From Skeletonema tropicum (lineage: Eukaryota; Bacillariophyta; Thalassiosirophyceae; Thalassiosirales; Thalassiosiraceae): 64,000 nt of DNA. Shown piece by piece: positions 42,014 to 52,470 of this stretch (position 1 is its first letter; every line of letters begins with the position of its first letter). The position numbers and the translations under genes are program-made. The stretch lies in the NCBI GenBank assembly GCA_037178625.1, contig CM074146.1, positions 868,001 to 932,000 of the forward strand, in the 5' to 3' direction. Below the pieces are notes generated by a model. That model worked only from the letters and a program-made list of their open reading frames with translations, ran no database searches and was not told the DNA's origin.

Positions 42014-44596
42014 CTACCCCTCCTCAGAGGGCGCAACGATTTGTTGTAAGACTTGAGGAGTAGGTGACTTGTAGGGCTTGATGCGTCTGATGTTGAGACG
42101 CTCTTGTAGGTGATCGTCGAGCTTGATAGTAACATTGCCGTTGACATGGGTACGGGCGATAGTGAAAGGACCATTCCATTTGTCGTCGAGTTTTGCAGGA
42201 TCAAAGACCTTCTTCATGACTTCTTCCCCAACGCGGTAATCGTAGCTGTAGCGTTTGGAATTGATTCGCTTGATGTCCTTGTTGACACGGCGTTGGCGGC
42301 GAAGGTTGATCTCATTCATGTCGTGCTGGACTGGAAGGTTGAAGATCATATCGCGCCCAAAGGCCAATGCTGCGGGAGCATATCCAGTAGCTTGTGATGG
42401 TGTCATACGGATAGGGCTAAAAGTATCAGATAAAATCGTTCCCATGAGGTCTTCAGCTTCGGTCAAGGTACGGGGGTCTTGATTGGCAAGTCGGGCTCGA
42501 ATGGAATTTCCCATTGTAAGGTGCAGGCGTTCGATGATCGCATTGCTCTGGGGGTTGCGAGCTGTCGAGGGAGCAGATGCAATACCAGCATCATGCACCA
42601 ACTGCTGGAACTGAGGGCCGATAAATTCACCGCCTTGATCATGAGCGCAAGCTTCAGGCCGTGGGTATCTTGAGAGCCATAATTCATTGAACTTGCGAGC
42701 TACATTCTCACTAGTCTTGCGCTTGATGATGATGGCATCTGGGAAACCAGTGGCACGGTCAATTGCTGTCAGTGCATAGAACTCATAGGCTTTGCCACTT
42801 CGACCAGACGTCTTGACATACCATGGACCAACGAGGTCCACGTCGCATTGCTTCCATGGATTGAGATCTTGTACTTGACGAGGAGGGAAGTGGCCATAGC
42901 CTCGCTGACCAATCTTTGTACGCTGGCAAGCATCGCACGAGAAAGCATTGATCCGGGCTGCCAATTGAGGATGATAGAACTTGGAGAGAGCATTAGTAAC
43001 TGCCTTGGCTCCTGGATGATTCAACAGGAGATGGAAGTATTCAATAGCGGCGTCTACCGCATTGTCCGTGAGGACTATCTTCAAAGTGGATTCATCTTGA
43101 GGAGTGGGGCTGTAGCAAATCAACGACGTGTCATGGCGACCAAACGTTCGACAATGGTAGAACGTTGGGTAAGTAGTGAGCATCTGCTGAAGGGCAGGAC
43201 AGCGGCTCTGCTCTTCTGCAAGCCATTCATATCGCAAAGGATTCTGGACGGTAGAAGGAAGGTTCATGAACTGTTGCACTTGGGCTAAAGGGAACTCATC
43301 ATCACTGGCCAATTCGGCTAGTTGTTCTTCAAAGACACTGGGCTCTTCTGCTTCAACTCGAGGAACATCGTGGGGAACTGGATTGAATTGAACTGGAGTG
43401 GAGGAAAGTTCATCCTGCCTCTTCTCGGCACCCGAGAAATCAAACTTGGGGAGACGACTGTACGCATCTGCTAAGACATTGAGCTTGCCGGGGTGGTAGA
43501 ACCACTCTGCATGGAAGGACTCGAGGAAGCACCGCCACCGAAGGACTCGTTGACTGTTTAAGTTGGAGAATGTTAAGTTGCGATGGTCCGTGAACATCTT
43601 GAGCTTTGCTCCAAAGAGCATGGTACAATATTTCGTGAGGGTGCTGACGACGGCCAATAATTCCTTTTCCATGGTGGTGTATCGAGATTGTGCCGCCGAG
43701 AGTCTTTTGGAGTAATACGCAACGGGGCGCCCGCCTTGGAGTATGGCTGCTCCCAGTTGATAATCAGAACTGTCCGTGTAGACTTCAAAAGGCTCATTGT
43801 GGTTTGGGTAGGCACACAAAGCATCACTGGCAATAACTTGCTTCACTTCCTGAAAAACTTTCTCTAGCTCTGGAGTCCAAACGATCTGCGCTTTCTTCTT
43901 CTGAATGCCTCGGATAAGCTGAGTAAACGGAGAGAGGAGATGGCTTCGACGTGGCCAGAAATCTCGGTACCAGTTGATCAATCCCACCAGGGTTCGTACT
44001 TCGCTAGCGTTGGTAGGCCTTTGCAGGTCAAGAACCGCTTGTACCTTCTTCTGCCATGGTTGAATGCCGTCCTTGCTGACCCAATGACCGAGAAAATCTC
44101 CCTCTGCAATACCGAATTCGCACTTTAGAGGGTTAATAGAGAACCCTGCCTCTTCAAGACGCCTGAACACCTCGCGGAGGGTGCGTACATGATCATCCCA
44201 AGAATTAGACCATATCGCGATGTCATCAATGTACACTTCAACTTCATCTAGATCCCGAAGCACTTCTTCAATGACCGACTGTGCGAATGCTGGGGAGTTG
44301 CGGAGACCCATCGGGGCTCTTGTCCAACGAAAAAGACCGAAGGGTGTCGAGATTGTGGTGAGGTCCTTTGCTCTGTCCGTCAATTCAAATGAATAGAACA
44401 TCATGCTCAAGTCAAGCTTCGTCATGAACTGGAATCCAGTACGCTTTCGGATCAGATCTTGGATGATGGGAAGAGTATAATCTCGCGGCTTAATGACTTT
44501 GTTCAGCTCACGGAGATCTGCAATGAAACGAACCTTGCCATCCTTCTTAGGGATAATAAACGATGGTAGATTCCATGCAGGTGGGCCATCGAAACG
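42014..44596 (-). pseudogene. gypsy pol fragment: reverse transcriptase, RNase H, integrase
   Basis: Open from about 44596, upstream of the first ATG (44425), to the stop at 42014. RT shows FIIPKKDGKVRFIADLRELN, the MTKLDLSMMFYSFEL block, and the YIDD catalytic motif about 65 residues after the ATG. RNase H follows (FEVYTDSSDYQLGAA, MEKELLAVV, MFTDHRN). Integrase has the HHCC finger (FHLLLNHPG, CDACQRTK) and the DDE core (CDVDLVGPWY, AHDQGGEFIGP, NAIIERLH). The C-terminal GPFTIARTHVNGNVTIKLDD segment ends the protein. The N-terminal RT palm is missing, and no start codon links it to Gag. Probably not translated as a normal polyprotein. Confidence 0.9.
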
Positions 44597-45470
44597 CTAC
44601 CACCCGTGTCAAATAGGCACTTGAGGAATCGATTGCACTTGACTCCATTTACCGACTTGACCATTGCATACGCAGTGGCCATGGGCACTGTGACTCCTTT
44701 CGAATCAACTTTGTAAGTAACCTCAACATTACAAAATTCAAATTCAGTATCCAACTCGATGTTGTTGCACGTATGTGGAATGGATGGGAGTTGGAGCGCC
44801 TCTCCTAACTCGACCATCTGATTGTCATAAGACTCAATTCCTGTATTAGGGAAGATGTTGAAATCCCAAGGCTCAATATTGCTTTGGCCTGGGATTGGAT
44901 CGAGTACAAGATACTCTGGGCAGTCCACCATCGTTGCCTCAACGGCGACTGTTTCGTTTGTTATTGGGATGGTGTTGATCAATGCATCTAGTGCATCCTC
45001 CGCAAAGTGACAATTGAACAACTCGTTCAAGAACTCATCATCATGAAGTTGAGTGTCTGATGCGATGCGGTCGAGCATTGATGCAGGGCTTGAAGCTGGC
45101 TGCGCTCTAGGTTTCAAGCTCATGTTTGCTTGTAGAACGGTAGGGACTGTAATCGGATCACGGTCCCTACGGATGCAACATGGAAGTTGAACATCAATCT
45201 CGCTCGAAGGCTCCGAGGTAACATTGTTGACATGATACTCGAGAGCTGCTGGGGCATTAGCATAGCCCGTCACCTGTTCCAAACTGGTGGCAAATACATT
45301 GGTGAAGGTTGAATGTTGATTCCCAAAAGGGTCGGCGTTTCAGGATCGATGGGAAAGCTAGTGATCCAGGCCCTACCATTTTCAACGTAGATTTTTCTTC
45401 TTTGTTTGGCTGTTAATGTGGGAGTATATATACTGTGTCCAATCTTGCTAACAATTGAGCTATTGATCAA
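44503..45470 (-). pseudogene. gypsy Gag/protease fragment
   Basis: Two overlapping frames (45470-45270 and 45282-44503). The second ends in the retropepsin active-site sequence CLFDTGGSVSM and then runs out of frame into RT sequence. No CCHC nucleocapsid knuckle is seen. The first frame begins inside the 5' LTR. Confidence 0.7.
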
Positions 45471-45678
45471 TATATTTGGTGATATAACAAAAGACTTATT
45501 ATGACTTAAAATATAAAGGAAACGATCAACGTTTTTGGATTCGGTTCAACTTGTGCTTTCATTGGCGATGTCATGATAGACCAGCCTCGAGAAAGCATTC
45601 CGAAACATATTGAGAAACGAGAAACCAGATAACATAAATATGAATTTGATTGATGTCCGACACTACGTAGGTGTGACA
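45436..45678 (-). repeat. 5' LTR of gypsy element
   Basis: 243 bp; identical by eye to the other LTR, so insertion is recent. Confidence 0.93.
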
Positions 45679-45815
45679 ATCAGCCTCATTGTATCAAAAC
45701 CCTCAAATTCATACATACTTATGTACTTGCAAGCAAACTTTGTTCACTCTGCAATCTCTGTTCCACTCGTTCCACTCAGTCGATTATCATTCAAGTCCAC
45801 TTCTGACCTTACTTG
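45679..45815 (-). pseudogene. LRR protein 3' fragment B, distal part
   Basis: Continues the fragment at 41585-41768 after the gypsy insertion (cctcattgtatcaaaaccct as in fragment A at 40059). Confidence 0.75.
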
Positions 45816-45947
45816 TCGGTCAACAATGTAAAATATATCTGGCTTCCTTACGATACTGTACTTTGCTACATACTGGTACGTATGGGCTTACGTAGACTGA
45901 GAAAATCGTCCTCCTCTCATTTTTTGCCATCATTTTCACTTTTTGAC

Positions 45948-45977
45948 ATGCACCTACCGACCATGAAAGAATGTTAG
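45948..45977 (+). promoter_or_regulatory. Mini upstream ORF of MYND copy 14
   Basis: MHLPTMKEC then TAG, ending one base before the main ATG at 45979. Confidence 0.5.
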
Positions 45978-45978
45978 C

Positions 45979-46818
45979 ATGGGGAGGAAACGAGACCAAG
46001 GGAGGGCGAGGAAGGCGGCCAAAGCCAAGGCTCAGCAGGAGGCGGAAGAGAGAGAGAATAATAATCAGACGACGGCTCCTGAGCAATCGCTGGCAGATCA
46101 CCTCATACCAGCTCATACGCGGCAGTTGCAGTCCCGTAGTGGAAATGTTTTGCCGACGTCAGGACATGACACAACACCGCAATGCAACCACGGCTTTGAA
46201 ATCCGTGGCGAACAAACAACCGTTGATTTCATCGAAGCACTCAGCAAAGCATTCGATGAAATTATTCATAGAGGCGATATTGTGTTTAGTCTATTTAAGG
46301 CCGTAGATGCCACCATGGATGAATTTGCCGACATGTGGAACGATTCTACCAAGACGGAATCAGCGATATCATTCTTTTTGAGTGCAGGAACGGATTTTAT
46401 TCTGAACGGTAAATATCAATATGCACGTAGGGCTGCTATTTACGCCAGGTTTATAGAGCAATACATTGCAGTTGTGTTGAAGCAAAAGCCTCTATTCAAT
46501 ATTCCAAAACTACAAGAACGTTATGATGCAGATTTACATACACTCGTAAAATTCTTCCGGCACCGCATCCCCTGCTCTTGCTTGGATGAGAAATATGAAG
46601 AAGTGAAGAACATCACAAAGATGGGCCTCTGCTTCAACCTCCAGTGCACTCTTCCCAATAGAATGACGGATCGCAGCAAAACAATGTATTGCAGTCGATG
46701 CCGATGTGCAACTTATTGCTCACGCAAATGTCAGGAATTTGATTGGGCGTCGCACAAGACTGGTTGCGATCGTAATGCTGAGGGAATTGCAGAGTTTGAA
46801 GCCGAGCAGCTGAAATAA
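45979..46818 (+). CDS. MYND-finger family protein, right-arm copy 14
   Basis: 279 aa starting MGRKRDQGRARKAAKAKA. Linker EQSLADHLIPAHTRQ, GNVLPTSGHDTTPQC, ADMWNDSTKTESAISFFLSA, YARFIEQYIAVVLKQK, then KFFRHRIPCSCLDEKYEEV. Finger complete (CFNLQC, YCSRC, YCSRKC, H, C). The variant KLQERYDADLHTL segment is shared with broken copy 17, showing exchange between copies. Tail DRNAEGIAEFEAEQLK. Confidence 0.87.
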   Translation: MGRKRDQGRARKAAKAKAQQEAEERENNNQTTAPEQSLADHLIPAHTRQLQSRSGNVLPTSGHDTTPQCNHGFEIRGEQTTVDFIEALSKAFDEIIHRGDIVFSLFKAVDATMDEFADMWNDSTKTESAISFFLSAGTDFILNGKYQYARRAAIYARFIEQYIAVVLKQKPLFNIPKLQERYDADLHTLVKFFRHRIPCSCLDEKYEEVKNITKMGLCFNLQCTLPNRMTDRSKTMYCSRCRCATYCSRKCQEFDWASHKTGCDRNAEGIAEFEAEQLK

Positions 46819-47286
46819 TGAGCATCGAGGAGAACTACTCTTGACATAATCGTTTCCTAGATATTCGCTGAGTTTGGGGACAAAGAAACCAGATAATACT
46901 TCTCCACTTGATAGACTTTCATGTAATGCAGATAAAAATAAAAGCAAGGATAAAAGTATTATGATGTGAACTGACACATGAACATGAATTCAGCAACCTC
47001 TTTCAATGCTCGAAATCGTGCACTTCACATCCTATTCCTTTGATCACAATAATTGACTGAGCTGAGATGTCCATACTTTCCAAGTTAAGAAGGTAGCTGT
47101 GACACAGCAAGAAGCAATTCATTACAGCTATTCATTCTATATATATCATTATCTACAGCTCATGTGACTAACAAGAAACGTTCAGAAGTGAATTCCATCA
47201 CAGCGAATTCCATCACAGGCATTCACAATTCACAATACATCTTTACACGTTTCTGCCACAAAATCAAGCTTTAACACACACACACA

Positions 47287-47321
<35 letters not shown>

Positions 47322-47331
47322 CCCCTCTCAT
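46819..47331. other. Spacer between convergent MYND and LRR genes
   Basis: Homologous to 41190-41570 and 56556-56880. A (CA)n(CT)n microsatellite lies at 47277-47320. No gene is seen. Confidence 0.6.
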
Positions 47332-48753
47332 CTACACCGCCTCACCACAGTAATCACAACACGAGCAAGCAACCGGACCACCCTCAAAACAGTCCGCAGT
47401 CAAGAGTGCAATCTTCCCAGGAGGACTTGCCCTATCACTATTCTCACAAACACTTGCTGGCACTTCCCCAGTAAAGTGGTTAGAATGAAATATCGCCCAA
47501 CCTAACTCAGTCAAGCCACCAACCTCCATTGGGAAACTCCCCTCAAATTCATTATTATCTATTTGTAAATACGTCAACTTGCTCAAATTTCCAATCTCAG
47601 ATCCAATTGTTCCACTCAGTCGATTGTCATTCAAATCCAACTCACGCAATTTTGTCAAGTCATACAATTCATTTGGAATACTACCCGTGAGCTGGTTGTA
47701 ATCCATGTCAAGCACGCGCAGTTTGGAAAGCGAACCAAACGATGGAGGGATTGATCCAGAGAGGTGACCCTTTTCAAGAATGAGGAATTTGAGTGATTGC
47801 AGTGTGGAGAGTTCGGGGAGGAGTGTTCCGGATAGGTTGTTATTTTCGAATTCTATTTGATCGATTGTGTAATAGCCGTCATTGCCATCGTTCTCATTGC
47901 TAGTGGAGATGTAAGCACAGGCAAGCCCACCCCAATCACAAGTAGGACTATCCGTCAACCATGACTCTCTACCAATCTTTCGACGAGGTTGCGTCGTACT
48001 AGCTGTATCATCAAATGCTTGCTCAATAACAAAGTTTAGCACCTCCGAACTTTGAGCGGTGATTGTTCGTGTGCAGTTGTTGATTGTATCAGATATTGTT
48101 GTGTTATTGTCGGCATGATTATTTGCTGTTGGAGCAGAGCATTCCGTCCAATCGTCACCATTCGTGGCGTAATAGAATGCAGTCATGACATACCGTTCTA
48201 GCAGCATTACAGTCGTACTATCATGCCCACCATCTTCGTCACTGCTATCATTTAGTGAAGGTGGACAAAGAGGTGGACTGATCGCATCCTCGTAAGCCAA
48301 CCAATGAAACGCTTTTGATTGTGGAGATGTGATTGTATCAAGTATATCTTGCGGTGTGATTGTGAGGATTAGTTGACGTAGTGCCGTTTCGTATTGTGAG
48401 TTTGACATGTTGCATTTATCATTGGTTGATTCTTCATCTATCGTAGTCGGTGCACCTGTGGTCGATTCTTCATCTACCTCTGCTGGAGATGAAGGCACCG
48501 TACTTTCTATCTCATCTTCCTCTTCTTCTTCTTTATGCACAATTTTATCATTATATCCACCATCATAACTATCCTTGCTTTTCCTATCTTGTTGAAACTT
48601 GGCATGTTGTTTTTCTTTTCCCGCCTTTGAGGAGTTTCCTCTCAGTTGTCGTGAGGAAGAACGTGTGCTATAGTCTGATGGTGGAGATGATGCGGAAATT
48701 GTGTTGGCTGAGAGGAGAGCGGCTATCGCCACGCTGACGACAAGTGTTTTCAT
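47332..48753 (-). CDS. Secreted leucine-rich repeat protein
   Basis: 473 aa from ATG 48753, chosen because it opens a clear signal peptide (MKTLVVSVAIAALLSANTIS); the frame is open 21 codons further upstream. A charged Ser/Glu-rich linker follows, then a domain with paired Cys and Trp (AFYYATNGDDWTEC, PTCDWGGLAC) typical of the LRR N-cap, then about six LRRs (IDQIEFENNNLSGTLLPELS, LSGSIPPSFGSLSKLRVLDM, LTGSIPNELYDLTKLRELDL, LSGTIGSEIGNLSKLTYLQI and so on), and a Cys-rich end (VACSCCDYCGEAV). No membrane segment, so probably extracellular. This is the only intact LRR copy of the Ank-MYND-LRR block. Confidence 0.88.
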   Translation of the reverse strand: MKTLVVSVAIAALLSANTISASSPPSDYSTRSSSRQLRGNSSKAGKEKQHAKFQQDRKSKDSYDGGYNDKIVHKEEEEEDEIESTVPSSPAEVDEESTTGAPTTIDEESTNDKCNMSNSQYETALRQLILTITPQDILDTITSPQSKAFHWLAYEDAISPPLCPPSLNDSSDEDGGHDSTTVMLLERYVMTAFYYATNGDDWTECSAPTANNHADNNTTISDTINNCTRTITAQSSEVLNFVIEQAFDDTASTTQPRRKIGRESWLTDSPTCDWGGLACAYISTSNENDGNDGYYTIDQIEFENNNLSGTLLPELSTLQSLKFLILEKGHLSGSIPPSFGSLSKLRVLDMDYNQLTGSIPNELYDLTKLRELDLNDNRLSGTIGSEIGNLSKLTYLQIDNNEFEGSFPMEVGGLTELGWAIFHSNHFTGEVPASVCENSDRASPPGKIALLTADCFEGGPVACSCCDYCGEAV

Positions 48754-49174
48754 ATTTGTGTAGAGATTTGAATATCGCTTGCTTGTTTCTTCTCGAGCTG
48801 CCGCTACCAGTATCAACTACGTCGCCATGGAATATGTACTTTTAATTAGCCAGCTTAGTTGTAGGAGCCACTGCCGGCCACTGATGAGGACTTTGTTGCG
48901 TAGAGGCTAGGAGGCGCTTTTATGTATGTAGTAGATGAACCCGTTTTGTTCTTTGGCGTCAAATCGCTGGATGGATGGCGCAAAAAGCAAAAAGTGGCCG
49001 TTGCAAACTGCTTTCTCATTTCTCGCGTAGAGAAGCGAGAAAAGTTAACCATAACGTCGCGCGCACTCCTCATTTTTATCCCCGCCCTCGCGGTTTTTCT
49101 ACGCTGTTTCATCGGATCCTTCAGTAAAAAGCCGACGACACAACAATGCTGTTGCTCTGATGTAATGATAATTA
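48754..49174. promoter_or_regulatory. Divergent region between LRR and SET-like genes
   Basis: 421 bp between two head-to-head start codons. Promoters for both should lie here. The frame at 48855-49184 on the minus strand has no recognisable product. Confidence 0.45.
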
Positions 49175-50392
49175 ATGAATTCAATATCTTTTATAATGAG
49201 TCGCAATATCTTGCCCCTTGCCACCCTCTTGGCTGCGTGCGGCAATGTCGTCCTTTCATCAAAGAACGCCGCGGAGAAAGATGAGTATGTTTCTCACAGC
49301 ACCAAAAGTCACGAGGAGCAACGCCGTGCCATGCTTCAGGCGTTGGATGACAACGACTCGGCTTCTTTATTCGTCTCGCCGCAAGAGCAGCGGTCGCAAT
49401 ATTACATCCATGAGGGTCTCAAGTCGGCGATTGAGCGGTCGCTGCGGATGGCCAATTTTGACGTCGATTTGCTTTGGGACTATCTGGATGATAATATCAT
49501 GGGCGAAGGAGAGGGCGCCGATGACGATGAGGACCCTCAGATGGCTTATCCGCAGTTTTTAGAACAAGTGTTGGCGGACATGGTAAGAGAGGTTGAGGAT
49601 TCGCTGCAGAAAATAACAGCAAAAGATGACGATGCCGCTCCAATGGAAACGACAACATCGAAGCAAGAAGAAGCTGAAGAGGGAGATAGCAACACACATT
49701 CAAGTGGGAACAGTGGCGATGCCGATACTACTACGGCTACGGGAGGGAATAGTAATAGCGAGGCAGCTAGTAGCGACAATAGTATAGGCGCAATTTTGAG
49801 AGCTTTTGATAAGATTCATGAAGATCTGCACTGCGACAATTACAAAAACGTTACAGTAGATGATCCGCAGGGCAAGTGGGACAACATCACAAAAGCATAC
49901 TGGAACTTCTTCAATTTAGATCCCCCTACCAAGCTCAATCCCCCAGTTTCTGACGATGACTACGATTTCTACACCACGGAGGGGAGTGTTTACTTTGATT
50001 TCCTGCATGATAGCAACGTCCAAGTTCCATATCTGCCAAAACAAACAACACAACGAGGCATGTTTGCAGCGAGGGATTTTGAGCGAGACGAGTTAGTCTA
50101 TTCCTATATGGCCAATGGACTCTTCTTCCTTGAATTATCTACATTTGAAGCCTTCATTCGTAATTCCACGGCATATGACGCGTGTCTTCTAGCGCAATGG
50201 TCATTTGCTCAAAAGCTCACCAGGCCTGGCCGGTTTTACATTTGCTCGTCATTAGATGCGGGGGCGTACTTTAACAGTGGTGGGGGAAGGATGGTAAATG
50301 TTTACATAGAGGACTCTAGAGACTTGAACTATTATGCTAGTCGGAATATTGCCAAGGGAGAGGAGATCATCTATTCTTCTTCCCTTTTCTGA
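49175..50392 (+). CDS. SET-like domain protein with signal peptide
   Basis: 405 aa (398 from the second ATG, 49196, which begins a better signal peptide, MSRNILPLATLLAACGNVVL). An acidic, low-complexity middle is followed by a C-terminal domain: RGMFAARDFERDELVYSYMA, GAYFNSGGGRMVNVYIE and YYASRNIAKGEEIIYSSSLF. The order (GxFAxRxxxxxExV, NSGGGxxxN, AxRxIxxGEEI) matches SET domains, but the canonical NHSC is NSGG and the catalytic Tyr of the DY motif is replaced by SSS. It may be a degenerate or secretory-pathway SET-like protein. No substrate can be inferred. Confidence 0.68.
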   Translation: MNSISFIMSRNILPLATLLAACGNVVLSSKNAAEKDEYVSHSTKSHEEQRRAMLQALDDNDSASLFVSPQEQRSQYYIHEGLKSAIERSLRMANFDVDLLWDYLDDNIMGEGEGADDDEDPQMAYPQFLEQVLADMVREVEDSLQKITAKDDDAAPMETTTSKQEEAEEGDSNTHSSGNSGDADTTTATGGNSNSEAASSDNSIGAILRAFDKIHEDLHCDNYKNVTVDDPQGKWDNITKAYWNFFNLDPPTKLNPPVSDDDYDFYTTEGSVYFDFLHDSNVQVPYLPKQTTQRGMFAARDFERDELVYSYMANGLFFLELSTFEAFIRNSTAYDACLLAQWSFAQKLTRPGRFYICSSLDAGAYFNSGGGRMVNVYIEDSRDLNYYASRNIAKGEEIIYSSSLF

Positions 50393-50543
50393 ATAAACAA
50401 TAATGGCTCTAGCATAGAGCATAGTCTAACATCAATAATCTTGATATGACACGAACTTCTCCCCCGGAATAAATAGCTAGCTGTGATACACATGAATATA
50501 GATCCTTTCTCCCATACTCCCAATGAAACATAAACAAGATAAA

Positions 50544-50652
50544 TTAGGCAGCATCATCAGCAGCAGCATGCTCTGAACCTCCCACGTTGTTAGCCTTAGG
50601 AGCGGGTTCGTCAGTACCTTTCGAGGTCTTACGGCGCGAGGTGTTGCGCCGA
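50544..50652 (-). pseudogene. 3' end of an unidentified gene fused to a MYND remnant
   Basis: On the minus strand a frame reads RRNTSRRKTSKGTDEPAPKA, continues NNVGGSEHAAADDAA, and stops. It has the look of a real basic-acidic C-terminus. It stops abruptly at the junction with MYND sequence at 50652, so two unrelated genes were joined by a rearrangement. Confidence 0.45.
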
Positions 50653-51147
50653 CGTGTGGAATGATTCTACCAAGATGAAAATGGCGATATCAAGCTTATT
50701 GGGTATGGGAACGCAAGATATTCTGGAGGGTTATGATGATCGTTCCAAGACGGCTTTTATTTTTGCGAGATATTTAGAGCAATACATCGCAGTTGAGTTG
50801 AATCAAACTCAAGCTGTCAGCAATTGGTCAAAAATAAATGAATTGTACCAAGCCGATATGCACACTCTCGTGAAATTCTTCCGGCATCGCATCCCCTGCT
50901 CATGCTTGGATGAGAAATACGAAGAAGTCAAGCACATCACAAAGATGGGTATGTGCTTCAACCCACACTGTGCACTCTTCCTAATAGAATGACGGAACGC
51001 AGCAAAACAATGTATTGCAGTCGATGCAGATGTGTAACTTATTGTTCTCGTGAATGCCAAATTTTTGATTGGTCCAGGCACAAGTATTGTTGCGACTGAA
51101 ACTCTGGCATGCATGCAAAGTTTGAAGCCGAGCAGCAGAATGTGTAA
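50652..51147 (+). pseudogene. MYND-finger family copy 15, 5'-truncated and frameshifted
   Basis: Begins in the middle of the family core (VWNDSTKMKMAISSLLG) with no N-terminal half. It continues through KFFRHRIPCSCLDEKYEEV to CFNPHC, then a two-base insertion shifts the frame (stop near 50992). The rest of the finger follows in the next frame (MTERSKTMYCSRCRCVTYCS, REC, H, C). Two lesions, so it is not functional. Confidence 0.8.
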
Positions 51148-52470
51148 GCATCGAGTTGTCATAGTCTCCATCTCATCATCTCATACTGTCCTCTATCTCT
51201 CCCCAGAGGCAAGCTTGAGGTGGAATTCGTTATTCTATGTATGTATCTGGAAACACTGTGGAACACGGGGGAAATATGAATAAAAATAATAGTCTAGAGA
51301 CTCAGACAACATCATATTACACCTACATCTGTCTCTAAGACTATTTCGAGGGCTGATCGTGCTTGATCATTGACCGTATCCATCACAATACTTTGACAGT
51401 CTGGATTCTAGGTAAACAATGACATTGACACCATACAGATACAGCTTATTACTACTTAGCTGTCCGAGTAGTTCGATAGCTGGGGCCATGCTTGACCATT
51501 GAATGTATCCATCACAATACGATAAGGAATGGTCTGGAATCTTGGTGTACGATGAATTGAGATGTGGAATCGTATTAGACTCTCTTGTATCTAAACAAGA
51601 TACAACAATCTCTCAATAGGCTACCTCAGTTCAGCTGCAGTGTGCATGCAATATCAGCAACAAAAACAACAAAGAGCTGATTCGGTGTCACAATCACAAG
51701 ATTGCCGCATGCGTTCACACGACGAGCAGAGTGTCTTCGAGACACTTTTCCGTGTAATAAGGAAAGAAGTACACTGCGCGACAGTCACCCTGAAATGAAG
51801 ATCAACAACTTATCCATGAAGCCATCACCGTTGCCTCTCTAGCCGTGCGTACCATAGCTCTCTATCTCTGGATCCTCTTATTTCAACAAAAGCACTGCCT
51901 CTGCTTACCCATGGCCACATAAGTATCCGCTGGGGGGTGCCGATATATCCGAAAAATATCTGATCGGTCCGGCCACATTTAAATAGTTCAATTTACCGGG
52001 GCTGCCCTCTAGAACCCACGTGAGCCCTACGATTTTTGCTCTTCAGTTTTTCATTTTTAGTTTGTGAAATGTCTCAGAAGACACAAAGATCACGGAAAAA
52101 TAAATGTCATAAATAGACATTTTCGCCTTTTCCTAGGTTTTCACTGCGAGCCGGTTCTCGCGTAAATACGAAGCCTGATCAAATTCTTCGGGAAAGAACT
52201 TCAAAACAATTCTGAATTTGCCTTCGCTGTGTTCCTTTTCCTCACTTATTATTTCCACAAATCACAAATCTCCCATAAGTATTTTGTAGATAACCTTCCG
52301 AGCGAGCAGCTAGCTGCGCTTCCGAGTCCAGCAACAGCACTTTTATGATATGTAGTTATTTCTACGCACACATTACACAACACACAAACTTACTGACATA
52401 GAGCGGTTCAATCCTTTGATTACTTCTCTCACGCTTTCTCATTATTACTTAGATATATCAACCATTTGCC
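51148..52470. other. Intergenic region before ankyrin gene 2
   Basis: No gene is seen. The last 400 bp are homologous to the region upstream of ankyrin gene 1. A 24-bp stretch (51628-51651, agttcagctgcagtgtgcat and four more bases) recurs exactly at the window end (63976-63999). Confidence 0.6.

Larger units (their letters stand above)
41769..45678 (-). mobile_element. Ty3/gypsy LTR retrotransposon, internally deleted
   Basis: 3910 bp between a 5-bp duplication atcag (41764-41768 and 45679-45683). The two 243-bp LTRs look identical, with ends TGTCACA...GGACA on the coding strand. A polypurine tract (gaggaggggtagaa) precedes the 3' LTR. The internal part is only 3.4 kb: a Gag/protease fragment, and a pol fragment running from RT through integrase. 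The protease stops just after its DTGGS active site, and the RT begins immediately in another frame, so several hundred bp are missing. No clear tRNA-iMet primer site is seen next to the 5' LTR. Confidence 0.93.
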
